Shown one piece after another: positions 9,009-17,146 of a stretch of DNA of 64,000 bases. How positions within the stretch are numbered: the first letter of the stretch is position 1; each line of letters opens with the position of its first letter. The notes below the pieces were generated by a model that was not told where the DNA came from, searched no databases, and saw only the letters and a list, made by a program, of their open reading frames with translations. The position numbers were made by a program, and so were the translations under genes. The DNA is from Rodentibacter genomosp. 1 (lineage in GTDB: Bacteria > Pseudomonadota > Gammaproteobacteria > Enterobacterales > Pasteurellaceae), in assembly GCF_001999285.1 (NCBI RefSeq), contig NZ_MLHN01000008.1:1-64000 (forward strand), written 5' to 3'.

Positions 9009-10526
9009 ATGCAAATTCCTTATTTAGAATTTGACCAAATTAGCAAATCTTTTCCTGGTGTTAAAGCATTACAAAATGTTTCGTTTAAATGTTATGAAGG
9101 AAAAGTACATGCCCTCATGGGGGAAAATGGTGCCGGTAAATCTACCTTACTGAAAATTTTAAGTGGTAATTATTTGCCGACGGAAGGGAAAATGCATATC
9201 GGGGGGCGCTCTCTTACATTTCGCACTACAAAAGATGCTTTACTCGCCGGAGTTGCCATTATTTATCAAGAATTAAATATCGTACCGGACATGACGGTTG
9301 CAGAAAATCTTTGTTTAGGGCAGCTCCCCCATTCTTTTGGGCTGGTTAATCGGAAAGAATTAGTCATCCGTACGCAAAAATACTTGGATAAATTAGCTTT
9401 AAATATTTCCCCAAATACTCCTTTGAGAGAACTTTCCATTGGTCAATGGCAAATGATTGAAATTGCAAAAGCATTGAGCCGAGGAGCGAAAATTATTGCG
9501 TTTGATGAACCGACTAGCAGCTTGTCTGCACCTGAAATCGAAAAGTTGTTTGCAGTGATTGAAGAATTGAAAGCAGAAGGAAAAGTTATTCTGTATGTTT
9601 CTCACCGAATGGAAGAAATTTTCCGTATTAGTGATGAAATTACCGTATTGAAAGACGGTCAATTTGTTGAAACATTTTCGGATCTGTCAAAGATTAATAA
9701 TGACACGTTGGTACGTAGTATGGTTGGGCGTAATTTGGGCGATATTTATCATTATCGTTCAAGAGAAATTGGAAAAACACGGTTAAAACTGACCACTCTT
9801 TCAAGTAAAAAGTTGCCGGGAAATTTTAATCTTGAAGTGAAGGTGGGAGAGATTCTCGGATTATTTGGATTGGTTGGTGCCGGTCGTTCGGAGTTATTTA
9901 AAATTATTTTTGGTGCGGATCCGATGACTCAAGGAAATATTGAGTTAGACGGAAAAAGTATCAATATAACCTGCCCCAAAGATGCTATTGAGCAAGGCAT
10001 AGTACTATGCCCAGAGGATCGAAAAAAAGAAGGAATTATTCCTTTGGCGAGCGTGGCAGAAAACATTAATTTAAGCGCAAGACGCTCCCATAATTTCTTT
10101 AAATTCATCATTAATGAATTTTGGGAAAAACAAAATGCAGAGAAACAATGCCGACAAATGAATGTGAAAACGCCTTCCATTAATCAACTTATTATGAATT
10201 TATCCGGTGGAAATCAACAAAAAGTCATTTTAGGGCGATGGTTGTCCGAGGATATTAAAGTACTCCTATTGGATGAGCCGACACGAGGTATTGATGTGGG
10301 AGCAAAATCCGAAATCTATGATCTGATTTTTAAACTGGCTGATGAAAAGATAGCAATCATTGTGATTTCAAGTGATTTACCTGAGGTTATCGGTTTATCC
10401 GATCGCATTGTGGTAATGAGAAATCGACAAATTACAGGTGTTGTAGAACGTGAAGAGGCAACGGAAGAGCGTGTTTTGAAACTTGCTATGGTGGAAGCCG
10501 ATAGCATTGAAACCGGAGCTAAGTAA
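9009..10526 (+). CDS. araG: L-arabinose ABC transporter, ATP-binding protein AraG
   Basis: Cytoplasmic ATPase that powers arabinose import; 505 residues with two ABC domains as in all monosaccharide importers of this type. First domain: Walker [10 protein letters not shown], signature [12 protein letters not shown], Walker [10 protein letters not shown]. Second domain: degenerate P-loop [10 protein letters not shown], signature [12 protein letters not shown], Walker [13 protein letters not shown] strong AAGGAGG lies 8 bases before the ATG. It is followed by the interrupted araH, so its permease partner is missing in the current state. Confidence 0.96.
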   Translation: MQIPYLEFDQISKSFPGVKALQNVSFKCYEGKVHALMGENGAGKSTLLKILSGNYLPTEGKMHIGGRSLTFRTTKDALLAGVAIIYQELNIVPDMTVAENLCLGQLPHSFGLVNRKELVIRTQKYLDKLALNISPNTPLRELSIGQWQMIEIAKALSRGAKIIAFDEPTSSLSAPEIEKLFAVIEELKAEGKVILYVSHRMEEIFRISDEITVLKDGQFVETFSDLSKINNDTLVRSMVGRNLGDIYHYRSREIGKTRLKLTTLSSKKLPGNFNLEVKVGEILGLFGLVGAGRSELFKIIFGADPMTQGNIELDGKSINITCPKDAIEQGIVLCPEDRKKEGIIPLASVAENINLSARRSHNFFKFIINEFWEKQNAEKQCRQMNVKTPSINQLIMNLSGGNQQKVILGRWLSEDIKVLLLDEPTRGIDVGAKSEIYDLIFKLADEKIAIIVISSDLPEVIGLSDRIVVMRNRQITGVVEREEATEERVLKLAMVEADSIETGAK

Positions 10527-10542
10527 TATAAGGAGAATTTTT

Positions 10543-10580
10543 ATGACTTCAGCAACTTCTCAAACTCACAATATGAGCAG
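10543..10580 (+). pseudogene. araH: araH 5' fragment, interrupted by the prophage
   Basis: First 38 bases of the arabinose permease gene, starting at the ATG 10 bases after an AGGAG box. The encoded residues MTSATSQTHNMS run directly into prophage DNA and stop at 10594-10596. The last five bases, AGCAG (10576-10580), are the target repeat that reappears at 45250-45254. The rest of the gene is at 45255-46185 in the matching frame. Confidence 0.93.
10576..10580. repeat. Target-site duplication, left copy (AGCAG)
   Basis: Five-base direct repeat bordering the element, the duplication length made by Mu transposition. The right copy is at 45250-45254. Confidence 0.9.
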
Positions 10581-10607
10581 TGTAAAAACCCACTAAAACT
10601 AAGAAAT
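10581..10607 (+). other. Left terminus and L1-type transposase site
   Basis: After TGTAAA the sequence AACCCACTAAAACTAAGAAA aligns, at the same 6-base offset from the end, with the reverse complement of the right-end site GAGCCAAAAAAACTGCGAAA. It is the presumed terminal transposase A binding site. Inner partners are at 11109-11163, unusually far away. Confidence 0.65.
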
Positions 10608-10663
10608 AAAAAGAAACAATGGATTGGCGGAATTTTGTTGTAATAAACGGAATTAACTTGACC

Positions 10664-10691
10664 TTGAACAAAAATAAAAATGGAATATAAT
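10664..10691 (+). promoter_or_regulatory. Promoter of the left-end cargo gene
   Basis: TTGAAC (10664-10669), a 16-bp spacer and a perfect TATAAT (10686-10691). Transcription should start near 10698. This rules out the upstream ATG at 10680 and supports the start at 10725. Confidence 0.7.
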
Positions 10692-10724
10692 GGGATTGAG
10701 CGAAATAAAAAAAAGGGAAAGAAA

Positions 10725-11054
10725 ATGGCAAGAAAATCGTTTATTACAGCTTTGCCGAAAGAAATAGTGGAAGCGTTGCACGAGCGAATCAGAGCGGCGG
10801 AATATGGTGACCATATGGCAATGGTGGAGTGGGTAAAGCAGCAAGGCTATCATGCTTCTAAATCGGCAATGTGCCGCTATACGTTGGAATTAAAGGCAAG
10901 AGATGGGTATGAGGGCGGAGCGGGGTCATTTAAGTTACACACCCAAATGCACAGCAAAGACAGCAACCTTGAAATGCTTTATAAAGAACTGGGTGAACTC
11001 GAATATCGCCGGCAAGAAATTTTAAACAGAATTCGGGATTTAATGGGAAAATAA
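10725..11054 (+). CDS. Left-end cargo protein related to DUF3486 (Mu gp27-like N-terminus)
   Basis: A 109-residue protein with its own promoter, ribosome site (AAGGGA) and terminator. Residues 1-55 (ALPKEIVEALHERI ... SKSAMCRYTLEL) resemble the N-terminal helix-turn-helix-like part of the DUF3486 protein encoded later at 21257 (LLPPNIKTTLTMML ... SKTGLNRFASKM). The remainder is a coiled-coil tail (ELGELEYRRQEILNRIRDL). It lies outside the repressor and should be expressed in the lysogen. The role is unknown; a DNA-binding or exclusion function is possible but only inferred. Confidence 0.75.
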   Translation: MARKSFITALPKEIVEALHERIRAAEYGDHMAMVEWVKQQGYHASKSAMCRYTLELKARDGYEGGAGSFKLHTQMHSKDSNLEMLYKELGELEYRRQEILNRIRDLMGK

Positions 11055-11063
11055 CCAAACACA

Positions 11064-11084
11064 GGGGCAACACGCCCCTTTTTT
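11064..11084 (+). terminator. Terminator after the left-end cargo gene
   Basis: GGGGC-N5-GCCCC followed by TTTTTT. Confidence 0.85.
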
Positions 11085-11101
11085 ATTGCCCGAAATCCGG
11101 C

Positions 11102-11163
11102 AAAAAGCAAAACTGCGAAAAAATCTCCAAAAACCACTACTTGAGCCATTAAAACCACGAAAA
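11102..11163 (+). other. Inner left-end transposase sites (L2/L3-type)
   Basis: Two copies of the motif that recurs at the right end: AAAACTGCGAAAA at 11109-11121 and GAGCCATTAAAACCACGAAAA at 11143-11163 (20 of 21 bases as in the copy at 45165-45185). They lie 520-580 bp from the terminus, with a gene between them and L1. Confidence 0.65.
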
Positions 11164-11174
11164 CGCACGGCACG

Positions 11175-11222
11175 TTTAAACGCGTTTAAATTTTGTTTAA
11201 ATGGCGTTTAGCTGTGTTTAAA
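11175..11222. repeat. Phased TTTAAA array 1
   Basis: Starts at 11175, 11185, 11196, 11207 (variant TTTAGC) and 11217: spacings of 10, 11, 11 and 10 bp. It fills the gap between the inner end sites and the 3' end of the repressor gene. Confidence 0.8.
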
Positions 11223-11882
11223 TTAATCCCACTGCACTGTGTGGGCGTACCAGCGCACTTGCCCGATAATCATTGTAGGGTCGATTTGATCTGCGGTGAG
11301 ATGAATCGGATGGTAGTCAGGGTTGTCCGATAGCACATAAAGCCCTTTAGGTAAGTCAAACTGCAAGCGACGAATGGTTAACCTATTATTGATACGCACC
11401 ACATAAAGCCCTTCTTTAAGCCGCCACACGTCTTCTAACGTTGCCAGCCCACGTTTCACCTTGTCGTGGAAGAATAGCGTTATCAAAGCCCTATCACCCT
11501 TGTAAATAGTGCGTTCCATTGCATTATCTGGCATTTTGAAGAACGTGCTGTGCGCAATGCTTATCGCCATTTTTTTTAACCAATCCGTGCGGAAGTGGAA
11601 GTATTTTCGCATCACGCCGCTTTCTGTTACGGAGAGATCCGGTATTTGTTCAAACTCATCGCCCTTTTGAGTAAAGCCATCTTGGCTTACATCAAAGCCC
11701 AACGCCGCTTGCACGCTTGGCGGCATATCGCCCACATAATACTCAAACACTTTTCCTTTGACGCCTGTAATGCGTCTTCTTTGCCAATTTTCTAATTTAG
11801 CCTTTTTGGTAATTCCTTGAACAGTGGTAGGTAATCCCCCCACTCCTGTTAGTTCTTTTAATTCAAACCATTCTTGGATCAT
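11223..11882 (-). CDS. Mu-type repressor (c) with inactive-looking S24 domain
   Basis: Lysogeny repressor, the only leftward gene of the early region. Residues 1-60 form the Mu-type winged helix (FELKELTGVGGLP ... ITKKAKLENWQRRR), closely matching the N-terminus of transposase A, so both should recognise related sites. The C-terminal half resembles LexA/S24 dimerisation-autocleavage domains (RTIYKGDRALI ... GLYVVRINNRL ... LYVLSDNPDYHPI). In that alignment the catalytic Ser of the usual DSM triplet is Ala121 (NAM) and the catalytic Lys is Arg171. ATG 11882 is preferred over GTG 11888 because AAAGGGG lies just upstream. 219 residues. Confidence 0.85.
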   Translation of the reverse strand: MIQEWFELKELTGVGGLPTTVQGITKKAKLENWQRRRITGVKGKVFEYYVGDMPPSVQAALGFDVSQDGFTQKGDEFEQIPDLSVTESGVMRKYFHFRTDWLKKMAISIAHSTFFKMPDNAMERTIYKGDRALITLFFHDKVKRGLATLEDVWRLKEGLYVVRINNRLTIRRLQFDLPKGLYVLSDNPDYHPIHLTADQIDPTMIIGQVRWYAHTVQWD

Positions 11883-11891
11883 ATCCACCCC

Positions 11892-11920
11892 TTTAGTTTT
11901 AATCTTGGATTAAAACTAAA
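11892..11920. promoter_or_regulatory. Repressor operator, perfect 13-bp palindrome
   Basis: TTTAGTTTTAATC and GATTAAAACTAAA are exact inverted copies separated by TTG. The site touches the repressor ribosome site and covers its probable -10. The half-site AGTTTTAATCT recurs at 11996-12006 and 12019-12029. It is the likely target of repressor and Ner. Confidence 0.75.
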
Positions 11921-11943
11921 TTGAAAGAAGTTTTTACACTCAA
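11915..11943 (-). promoter_or_regulatory. Probable repressor promoter (leftward)
   Basis: On the minus strand TTGAGT (11943-11938), a 17-bp spacer, then TTTAGT (11920-11915) inside the palindrome. Repressor bound there would shut off its own gene. Confidence 0.45.
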
Positions 11944-12007
11944 CCTATTGAAAATAAAGGGAATTAAAAGAGGTTGCATAAAAGCTCGAAAAAATAGTTT
12001 TAATCTC

Positions 12008-12037
12008 TTGTTGACTTTAGTTTTAATCTTGTATTAA
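12008..12037 (+). promoter_or_regulatory. Early promoter region (rightward, towards ner-A-B)
   Basis: TTGTTG (12008-12013) with TATTAA (12032-12037), spacer 18 bp; TTGACT at 12011-12016 is an alternative -35 with a 15-bp spacer. An operator half-site AGTTTTAATCT lies inside the spacer, as expected for a repressed early promoter. Confidence 0.5.
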
Positions 12038-12125
12038 ACTCTAGATTAAACCAAAGGCTAACGCTAAGGATTTACACCAGAGTTTAACCTAAAGCAAGTT
12101 TGATTTAAATGTAGGAGTTTAATTT

Positions 12126-12356
12126 ATGGCTAAAAAAGATTGGAGCAGAAAGCGAATTGTGTATGAGCTGCACGAGCGAAATATCACATTGCATTCGCTT
12201 TCTGTGAAATCGGGACTTGCCCCCTCCACGCTAAAAAATGCATTGCGGGTAAGTTATCCGAAAGGGGAAAAGATCATCGCTGAAGCGATTGGCGTGCCTC
12301 CTCAAGAAATTTGGGCAACACGCTATGCGGAACGGGAGAGCCGCTTATGTGGGTAG
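12126..12356 (+). CDS. ner: Ner-type transcriptional regulator
   Basis: A 76-residue helix-turn-helix protein of the Ner/Nlp family (DWSRKRIVYELHERN ... LAPSTLKNALRVSYPKGEKIIAEAIGVPPQEIWATRYA). In Mu, Ner dampens early and repressor transcription after infection. It is the first early gene, behind a GGAG box, and overlaps the start of transposase A by 10 bases. Confidence 0.92.
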   Translation: MAKKDWSRKRIVYELHERNITLHSLSVKSGLAPSTLKNALRVSYPKGEKIIAEAIGVPPQEIWATRYAERESRLCG

Positions 12357-14316
12357 AACTGAAAGATATATTGGGAGTCGGTGGATTACCCAAAACTGTT
12401 GGGGGAATAACTAAAAAAGCTAAATTAGAGAATTGGGAGCGGAGACGAAAAGAAAGTCCAGTTGGAAAAGTATTTGAATACCACCTCCACAGCCTTCCCC
12501 CCGAAACCCAAAAGCAATTAAGGCTTAACGCCGCTTTGGCGGCAATGCCACCGCCTACAACGGCACAACCGATGGATGACCCCGAGCTGATTTATCGGCT
12601 CACCAGTGCCACCGACAAGGCAAGGGAAAAGGCGAAAAACAAAGCAGAAGCCTGTATGCAACTGCAAGCCTTTTTAGACCAAGGGTTCAATTATCAAGAG
12701 GCAGAAGCGGGGGCGGCAACCGCAAAAAACGTGTCGCAAGGTTCTTTAAAAAATTGGTATTACAAAGTGAAAGGCTACCCCGTCCACCTGTGGCAAGCGA
12801 TTTTAGTGTCAGGCTCGGGCAAATCCGCCAAGCCCGGTAAAAAAGCCCACATCACCGAAGAAGCGTGGGACACCTTCCTTGCTGATTATCTCCGCCCTGA
12901 AAAGCCCGATTTACGAGCCAGTTACCGCCGCATTGAGGCAATGGCGAAAGAATACGGCTGGCAGATGGCAAGTTTTAAAACCTTCCAACGTCGCTTAATC
13001 AAAGAAGTGCCATACGAGGTGCTACTGCTTCAGCGAGAGGGCAAAAATGCGGTGGCGAAATTAGTGCCAGCGTTGCAACGCACGGTAAAAGATATTCTCG
13101 CAGGCGAATGGATCAACGGCGACGGTTATCAACACAACGTCTTTGTGAAATGGCACACGGGCGAGATTATCCGCCCAAAAACGTGGTTCTGGCAAGATGT
13201 GCGAACCCGCAAAATTCTTGCTTATCGCACCGCACTTTCGGAAAACACCGACAGCATACGTCACGCCTTAATGGACGTGATATTCCGCTACGGCATACCG
13301 AAAACCATCACGCTGGACAACACCCGAGCCGCAGCCAATAAAGCGATGACAGGCGGCGTAGCAAACCGCTACCGCTTTAAAGAAAACGAACTCGACCCGA
13401 AAGGCATTATGCCGATTTTAGGCATCGAAGTGCATTTCACTAGCGGCTTTATGGCGAAGGACACGGGCAAGCCAAGCCGATTGAACGCGCCTTCGGGCGA
13501 GGCGGCATAGGCGAGAAAGTGGATAAACGCCCCGAACTGTCGGGCTTCTACACGGGCAAAAACGTGCTAGAAAAACCCGACAACTACAACGGCGGTAAGG
13601 CTGGCGTGGAATATGACATCTTTCTGCAAGCCCTTGCAGCAGGCGTGAAAGAGTACAACGAACAACTGGAACGAGACACCGAACTTTGCCGAGGCAAGTT
13701 CAGTTTTGAACAGATTTGGGAACGGGATTACCACCCCACCAATATACGCCAAGCTACGCCAGAGCAGCTGCTGTTGCTGTTCTTGCAAGCGGAAACGGTG
13801 AGCATTAAACGTAACGGGGCATTCACCCTGAAAGCGGCAGGCAAACTGTACGGCTTAACCAACATTTACTGGGAGGAAAGTTTAATCGGCATCACCGATA
13901 AAAAAGTGGTGGCACGGTTCGACCCCGACAACCTACACGGCAATGTGTATGTGTACGACTTAGAAGGACGATACCTTGCCGAAGCGATTTGCCGAGAAGC
14001 GAAAGGCTTTGGCGACACAATCGCTTCTCGCGAGCAAGGCAGATTGTACAAGAAAGTGGTGAAATCGGCACAACAACAAGCCGAAGCCTTGCAGTTGTTA
14101 GACCAACACGAACTGGCAGCCCTCGCACCAAAAGTGGAGGTGCCAGAACCGATTGAAAAACGAGTGAAAGAAGTGCTGATTGAAGAAGAAGTGATCCACC
14201 AAAACCTCCGAATGAAAGTTCACAAAAAAGTGGAAATAGAAGAGGCAGAAGTGGAAGAAATCAGCGAATTTGAACAGGCATTTATGAATGCCGTCGCAAT
14301 GAAACGCAAGATTTAA
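12347..14316 (+). pseudogene. muA: Transposase A (MuA), frameshifted before the third catalytic residue
   Basis: DDE transposase that joins the phage ends to target DNA. From ATG 12347 (GGGAG box upstream) it shows the Mu-type N-terminal DNA-binding domain, then the integrase core with Asp259 (INGDGYQ) and Asp324 (ITLDNTR). The first frame stops at 13510 after 387 residues. The -1 frame opens at 13444 and continues GHGQAKPIERAFGRGGIG to 14316. Glu of AKPIER would be residue about 380. Spacings 65 and 56 match MuA Asp269-Asp336-Glu392, and the rejoined length of about 656 residues matches Mu A. One missing A in GCGAAGG (13454-13460) explains the shift. No slippery heptamer is present, so I treat it as a disabling mutation or a sequencing error. 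Confidence 0.9.
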
Positions 14317-14379
14317 ACGTAATTTAAACGTTTAAACGCCAATTTAAACATTTAAACGCACATTTAAACGAGGTTTAAA
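14312..14379. repeat. Phased TTTAAA array 2
   Basis: Seven copies starting at 14312, 14323, 14331, 14343, 14351, 14363 and 14374, between the end of A and the start of B. The last copies flank the B ribosome site (CGAGG). Confidence 0.8.
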
Positions 14380-14380
14380 A

Positions 14381-15298
14381 ATGAACTTAGTCAATCAAAT
14401 CAAACAACACTTAACCGACAGCCAAATCACTCAAGCCCAGCTTGCCCGCGAAGCAGGCGTAAATGCAGGTGCATTGTCGGCATACCTTAACGACAACTAT
14501 AAAGGCAACATTGCAGATGTGGAAGCAAAACTAACTGCTTACCTTGAGAAAAAAGCGGTGCAAGCCCGTGAGTTTGTAGAGGCACCAGCCTTTATCGAAA
14601 CAGCGACTTCTCGTCAAATTTTCAAAACGCTGGAATTTGCTCAAATCGCCAACTGTATGGCGACCGTTTACGGCATGAGCGGGGTCGGTAAAACCAAAGC
14701 AATCCAAGAATTTGCCAAAAACCACGCTAACGTGTGGCTGGTAACCGCAAGCCCAAGCCGTTCAAGTTTAAGCGAAATTTTGTATGAAATCGCCCTTGAG
14801 CTAGGCATCAGCGATGCCCCACGTAGAAAAGGCACACTCTCACGCCTGATTGCTCGCAAAATCAAAGGCACAGAAGGCTTGCTGATTGTGGACGAAGCCG
14901 ACCACCTTCCTTATGAGGCACTCGAAGAACTCCGTATTATGCAAGAAGAAGCCGGCATTGGCTTAGTGTTGGTAGGCAACGACAAAGTTTACACCCGCAT
15001 GAAAGGTGGTATTAGCCCAAGTCACGAATATGCAAGATTGTGGAGCCGTGTGGCAAAAAACACCAGCATCCAGAAAACCAAAAAGGCAGACACACAGGCA
15101 GTTGCCGCAGCGTGGGGGTTAGAAACCGACGAAGATGCTTTAAAAGTGATGCAAAGCATTACCGAAACAGGCGGCGGCTTACGCATTTTAACCCAAACCT
15201 TGCGATTGGCAGCAATGGTGGCAAAAGGCTCAGGCAAGCTGATTGATGCCGACTTAATCATCAAAGCACGCCAAGAATTATTAGGCAAAAACGAATAA
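14381..15298 (+). CDS. muB: Transposition target-capture ATPase B (MuB)
   Basis: AAA-type ATPase that binds target DNA, stimulates transposase A and gives target immunity. Residues 1-60 hold a helix-turn-helix (TQAQLAREAGVNAGALSAYL). Walker A is GMSGVGKT at 98-105 and Walker B is LLIVDEAD around Asp171. Length 305 residues, close to Mu B (312). It is intact although its partner A is broken. Confidence 0.93.
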   Translation: MNLVNQIKQHLTDSQITQAQLAREAGVNAGALSAYLNDNYKGNIADVEAKLTAYLEKKAVQAREFVEAPAFIETATSRQIFKTLEFAQIANCMATVYGMSGVGKTKAIQEFAKNHANVWLVTASPSRSSLSEILYEIALELGISDAPRRKGTLSRLIARKIKGTEGLLIVDEADHLPYEALEELRIMQEEAGIGLVLVGNDKVYTRMKGGISPSHEYARLWSRVAKNTSIQKTKKADTQAVAAAWGLETDEDALKVMQSITETGGGLRILTQTLRLAAMVAKGSGKLIDADLIIKARQELLGKNE

Positions 15299-15308
15299 GG
15301 AAAACGGT

Positions 15309-15626
15309 ATGAAAAAAATCTACAACGAAATGGCAGGCGAAATGATGATCCCTAAAAACGCCATTATTCACACTCAGCTAGCAATGCTTGAAATCGCCAC
15401 CCTTGAATGCGAAGCACTAGGGCTTGAGGTGGAAACAGTGGAATGGTTCGACAACAGTCGCCCTCGCTTAGTGGTAAAAGACTGTGCCACCTTACGCCAC
15501 TTAATGAAACAAAACAAAGCATTTAATTACGGCTCAGAAGTCAAAAACGGCACCCGTTTTTACCTCAACCAAATGATGCTCAAAGGCGTGAAAATCATTT
15601 GGAAATCCGATTCCCTTAAACATTAA
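15309..15626 (+). CDS. Early-region hypothetical protein
   Basis: A 105-residue protein, 10 bases after B and with AAGGA before its ATG, in the early operon between B and gam. No membrane segment or known motif; it looks like a small mixed alpha/beta protein. I do not recognise a family. Its position suggests an accessory early function, not essential in Mu. Confidence 0.7.
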   Translation: MKKIYNEMAGEMMIPKNAIIHTQLAMLEIATLECEALGLEVETVEWFDNSRPRLVVKDCATLRHLMKQNKAFNYGSEVKNGTRFYLNQMMLKGVKIIWKSDSLKH

Positions 15627-15640
15627 CCACAGGAGAAACT

Positions 15641-16159
15641 ATGAAAAAACCAACCCGCACCAAATCAGCTACGCTCACTATTCGCGCCCAAAGTCGTGAA
15701 GAAACGGAGTTACTGATTAAAGAATTAGGTGATGCCCAGCGTGAACTGCAACGACTAACCACCGAGCAGAATGATGAAATCGGTGCCATTACCGAGCGTT
15801 ATTCGCCTGCAATTCAATCGGCAAAAGAAGCAGTAGATATGCGACATAAAGCCATTCAAGCGTGGTGCGAAAGCCACCGTGATGAGCTGACCAAAAACGG
15901 AAAGCAAAAAACAGGCTATTTCAACACAGGCGAAGTGCAATGGCGACAAAGTCCACCAAGTGTGCGAGTTACCAAAGCTGATGAAGTGATTAAAAAACTA
16001 CGGGCATTAGGCTTGACGCAATTTATCCGCACCAAAGAAGAAATCAACAAAGATGCGATTTTGTTAGACCCAGCCACCGCTTCTGCTGTATCGGGTATTG
16101 CGATTAAAGCAGGCGTGGAAGAATTTAACGTAAAACCATTTGAGCAGGAGGCGAGATGA
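15641..16159 (+). CDS. gam: Host-nuclease inhibitor Gam
   Basis: DNA-end-binding protein, the phage counterpart of Ku, which shields phage DNA from exonucleases. The 172 residues show the long N-terminal helices (ETELLIKELGDAQRELQRL), the TGYFNTGEVQWRQSPPSVRV core and the typical end KAGVEEFNVKPFE. It has an AGGAGA box 5 bases upstream. Its stop overlaps the next start as ATGA. Confidence 0.93.
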   Translation: MKKPTRTKSATLTIRAQSREETELLIKELGDAQRELQRLTTEQNDEIGAITERYSPAIQSAKEAVDMRHKAIQAWCESHRDELTKNGKQKTGYFNTGEVQWRQSPPSVRVTKADEVIKKLRALGLTQFIRTKEEINKDAILLDPATASAVSGIAIKAGVEEFNVKPFEQEAR

Positions 16160-16452
16160 GAAAGCCAAAACAAAAGCTCTGCACGATGCCGAATATCTGC
16201 CTATTTATGCTGATGATAAGCAGTATATCAGGCATGACATTGGTCTGGTTTTTCCCTGTTATCGATCAAGCACTAATTTGGAACTCCATCGTGTTTTTAT
16301 GCTGGGTGGTTTATTTCGAGGTTCGTGGCTTAAAAGATTGGGGCGAACACAATCTTGAGCAATTAGTGAAGATGGCTGAAGTTTCCGCAGCAGCAGCTTA
16401 CAAAATTAATCAACATGGTGGCAAAGTGATAATGAATGGTAAGGAGATGTAA
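16156..16452 (+). CDS. Small membrane protein of the early region
   Basis: A 98-residue protein coupled to gam (ATGA). Two hydrophobic segments (about residues 11-33 and 39-55) are followed by a soluble tail (WGEHNLEQLVKMAEVSAAAAYK). No family recognised. Its stop overlaps the next micro-gene (TAATG). Confidence 0.7.
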   Translation: MRKPKQKLCTMPNICLFMLMISSISGMTLVWFFPVIDQALIWNSIVFLCWVVYFEVRGLKDWGEHNLEQLVKMAEVSAAAAYKINQHGGKVIMNGKEM

Positions 16453-16526
16453 TGAGTGCCCCCGTAATTTGCTTAATCGTTGCCAGCGTACTATCGCTTA
16501 TCGTGCTGTATTTAGAGCAAGACTAA
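16452..16526 (+). CDS. 24-residue single-pass membrane micropeptide
   Basis: Starts inside the stop of the preceding gene (TAATG), with AAGGAG upstream. It encodes MSAPVICLIVASVLSLIVLY followed by LEQD: one hydrophobic helix with an acidic end. The coupling, the ribosome site and the membrane-like composition support translation. Function unknown. Confidence 0.55.
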   Translation: MSAPVICLIVASVLSLIVLYLEQD

Positions 16527-16532
16527 AGCCTA

Positions 16533-16604
16533 TTTAAAAGCCCTTTAAATCTCCCCTAACCCCTCTTTACAAAAGAGGGGGACGGATTGAGGGGCTTTCA
16601 AAAT
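16533..16604. repeat. TTTAAA pair and CCCCTCTTT hairpin
   Basis: TTTAAA at 16533 and 16544 (11 bp apart) precede a stem-loop whose arms are CCCCTCTTT and AAAGAGGGG. Outer CCCCT and AGGGG repeats extend it. It may act as a terminator or a small palindromic repeat. Confidence 0.6.
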
Positions 16605-16630
16605 ATGTTTTAACCCACAGGAGAAAACCG

Positions 16631-16843
16631 ATGAAAACCAAACGACCATACGCCAAAAGCGTGGAAAACTTCAACCGATACCGCTTTTATGCGGAAAAAG
16701 CGGCAAAAGAAGAACAAGCCGGCAATTACAAAGAAGCCGAAACCCATTGGGATTTAGCAATGCTTTCTGCCAGCCCCGAAAACAAAGAATGGGCAATCCG
16801 CCGTCGTGATTTCTGCCAATGTATGCATCAACGTCCGTTTTAG
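16631..16843 (+). CDS. ANR-family regulator
   Basis: A 70-residue protein with the ANR signature: YRFYAEKAAKEEQAGNYKEA, then WDLAMLSA, then WAIRRRDFCQC. Characterised ANR proteins bind AraC/XylS-family activators and block them. It has AGGAGA upstream. The family call is from motif memory. The target here is unknown, but the element sits in an arabinose locus with its own araC. Confidence 0.75.
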   Translation: MKTKRPYAKSVENFNRYRFYAEKAAKEEQAGNYKEAETHWDLAMLSASPENKEWAIRRRDFCQCMHQRPF

Positions 16844-16851
16844 GAGGAACA

Positions 16852-17070
16852 ATGACAACCCAAACCTTAAATTTAGATGATGTTATGCGTGAAGTCGCTG
16901 ATGTGATTAGCAATTTTGAACTGGTGCAATCTTGCGTATTAGACGGTGATATTGAAACGGCAAAAACAATGTATGCCAGAACATTAGAACAGGCAAAAAA
17001 ATTCGGTCGCCGTTTAGCTTATAGTGAAATCAAAATGGAATTCGGAGCTGTGTTTGATCCGAATTGTTAA
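16852..17070 (+). CDS. Early-region hypothetical protein
   Basis: A 72-residue acidic helical protein starting MTTQTLNLDDVMREVADVIS. ATG 16852 is chosen because a perfect AGGAGG at 16842-16847 precedes it. No known motif. It sits among the small early genes before gemA. Confidence 0.7.
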   Translation: MTTQTLNLDDVMREVADVISNFELVQSCVLDGDIETAKTMYARTLEQAKKFGRRLAYSEIKMEFGAVFDPNC

Positions 17071-17146
17071 AGCAGATTTACAGCCTATTTTAACCGCACT
17101 TTGAGTAGGCTGAATAATGTGTTTTAAACTAAATAATGGAGTAAAA

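Noticed and set aside
10680-10724. Longer start for the left-end cargo gene at ATG 10680
   Set aside because: This ATG lies at the edge of the TATAAT of the gene's own promoter, upstream of the expected transcript start.
11085-11145. Alternative left end of the prophage near the inner repeats
   Set aside because: The AGCAG duplication, the TGTA end and the araH frame place the end at 10581.
13440-13510. Programmed -1 frameshift in transposase A
   Set aside because: No X-XXY-YYZ heptamer in the window where the shift must happen.
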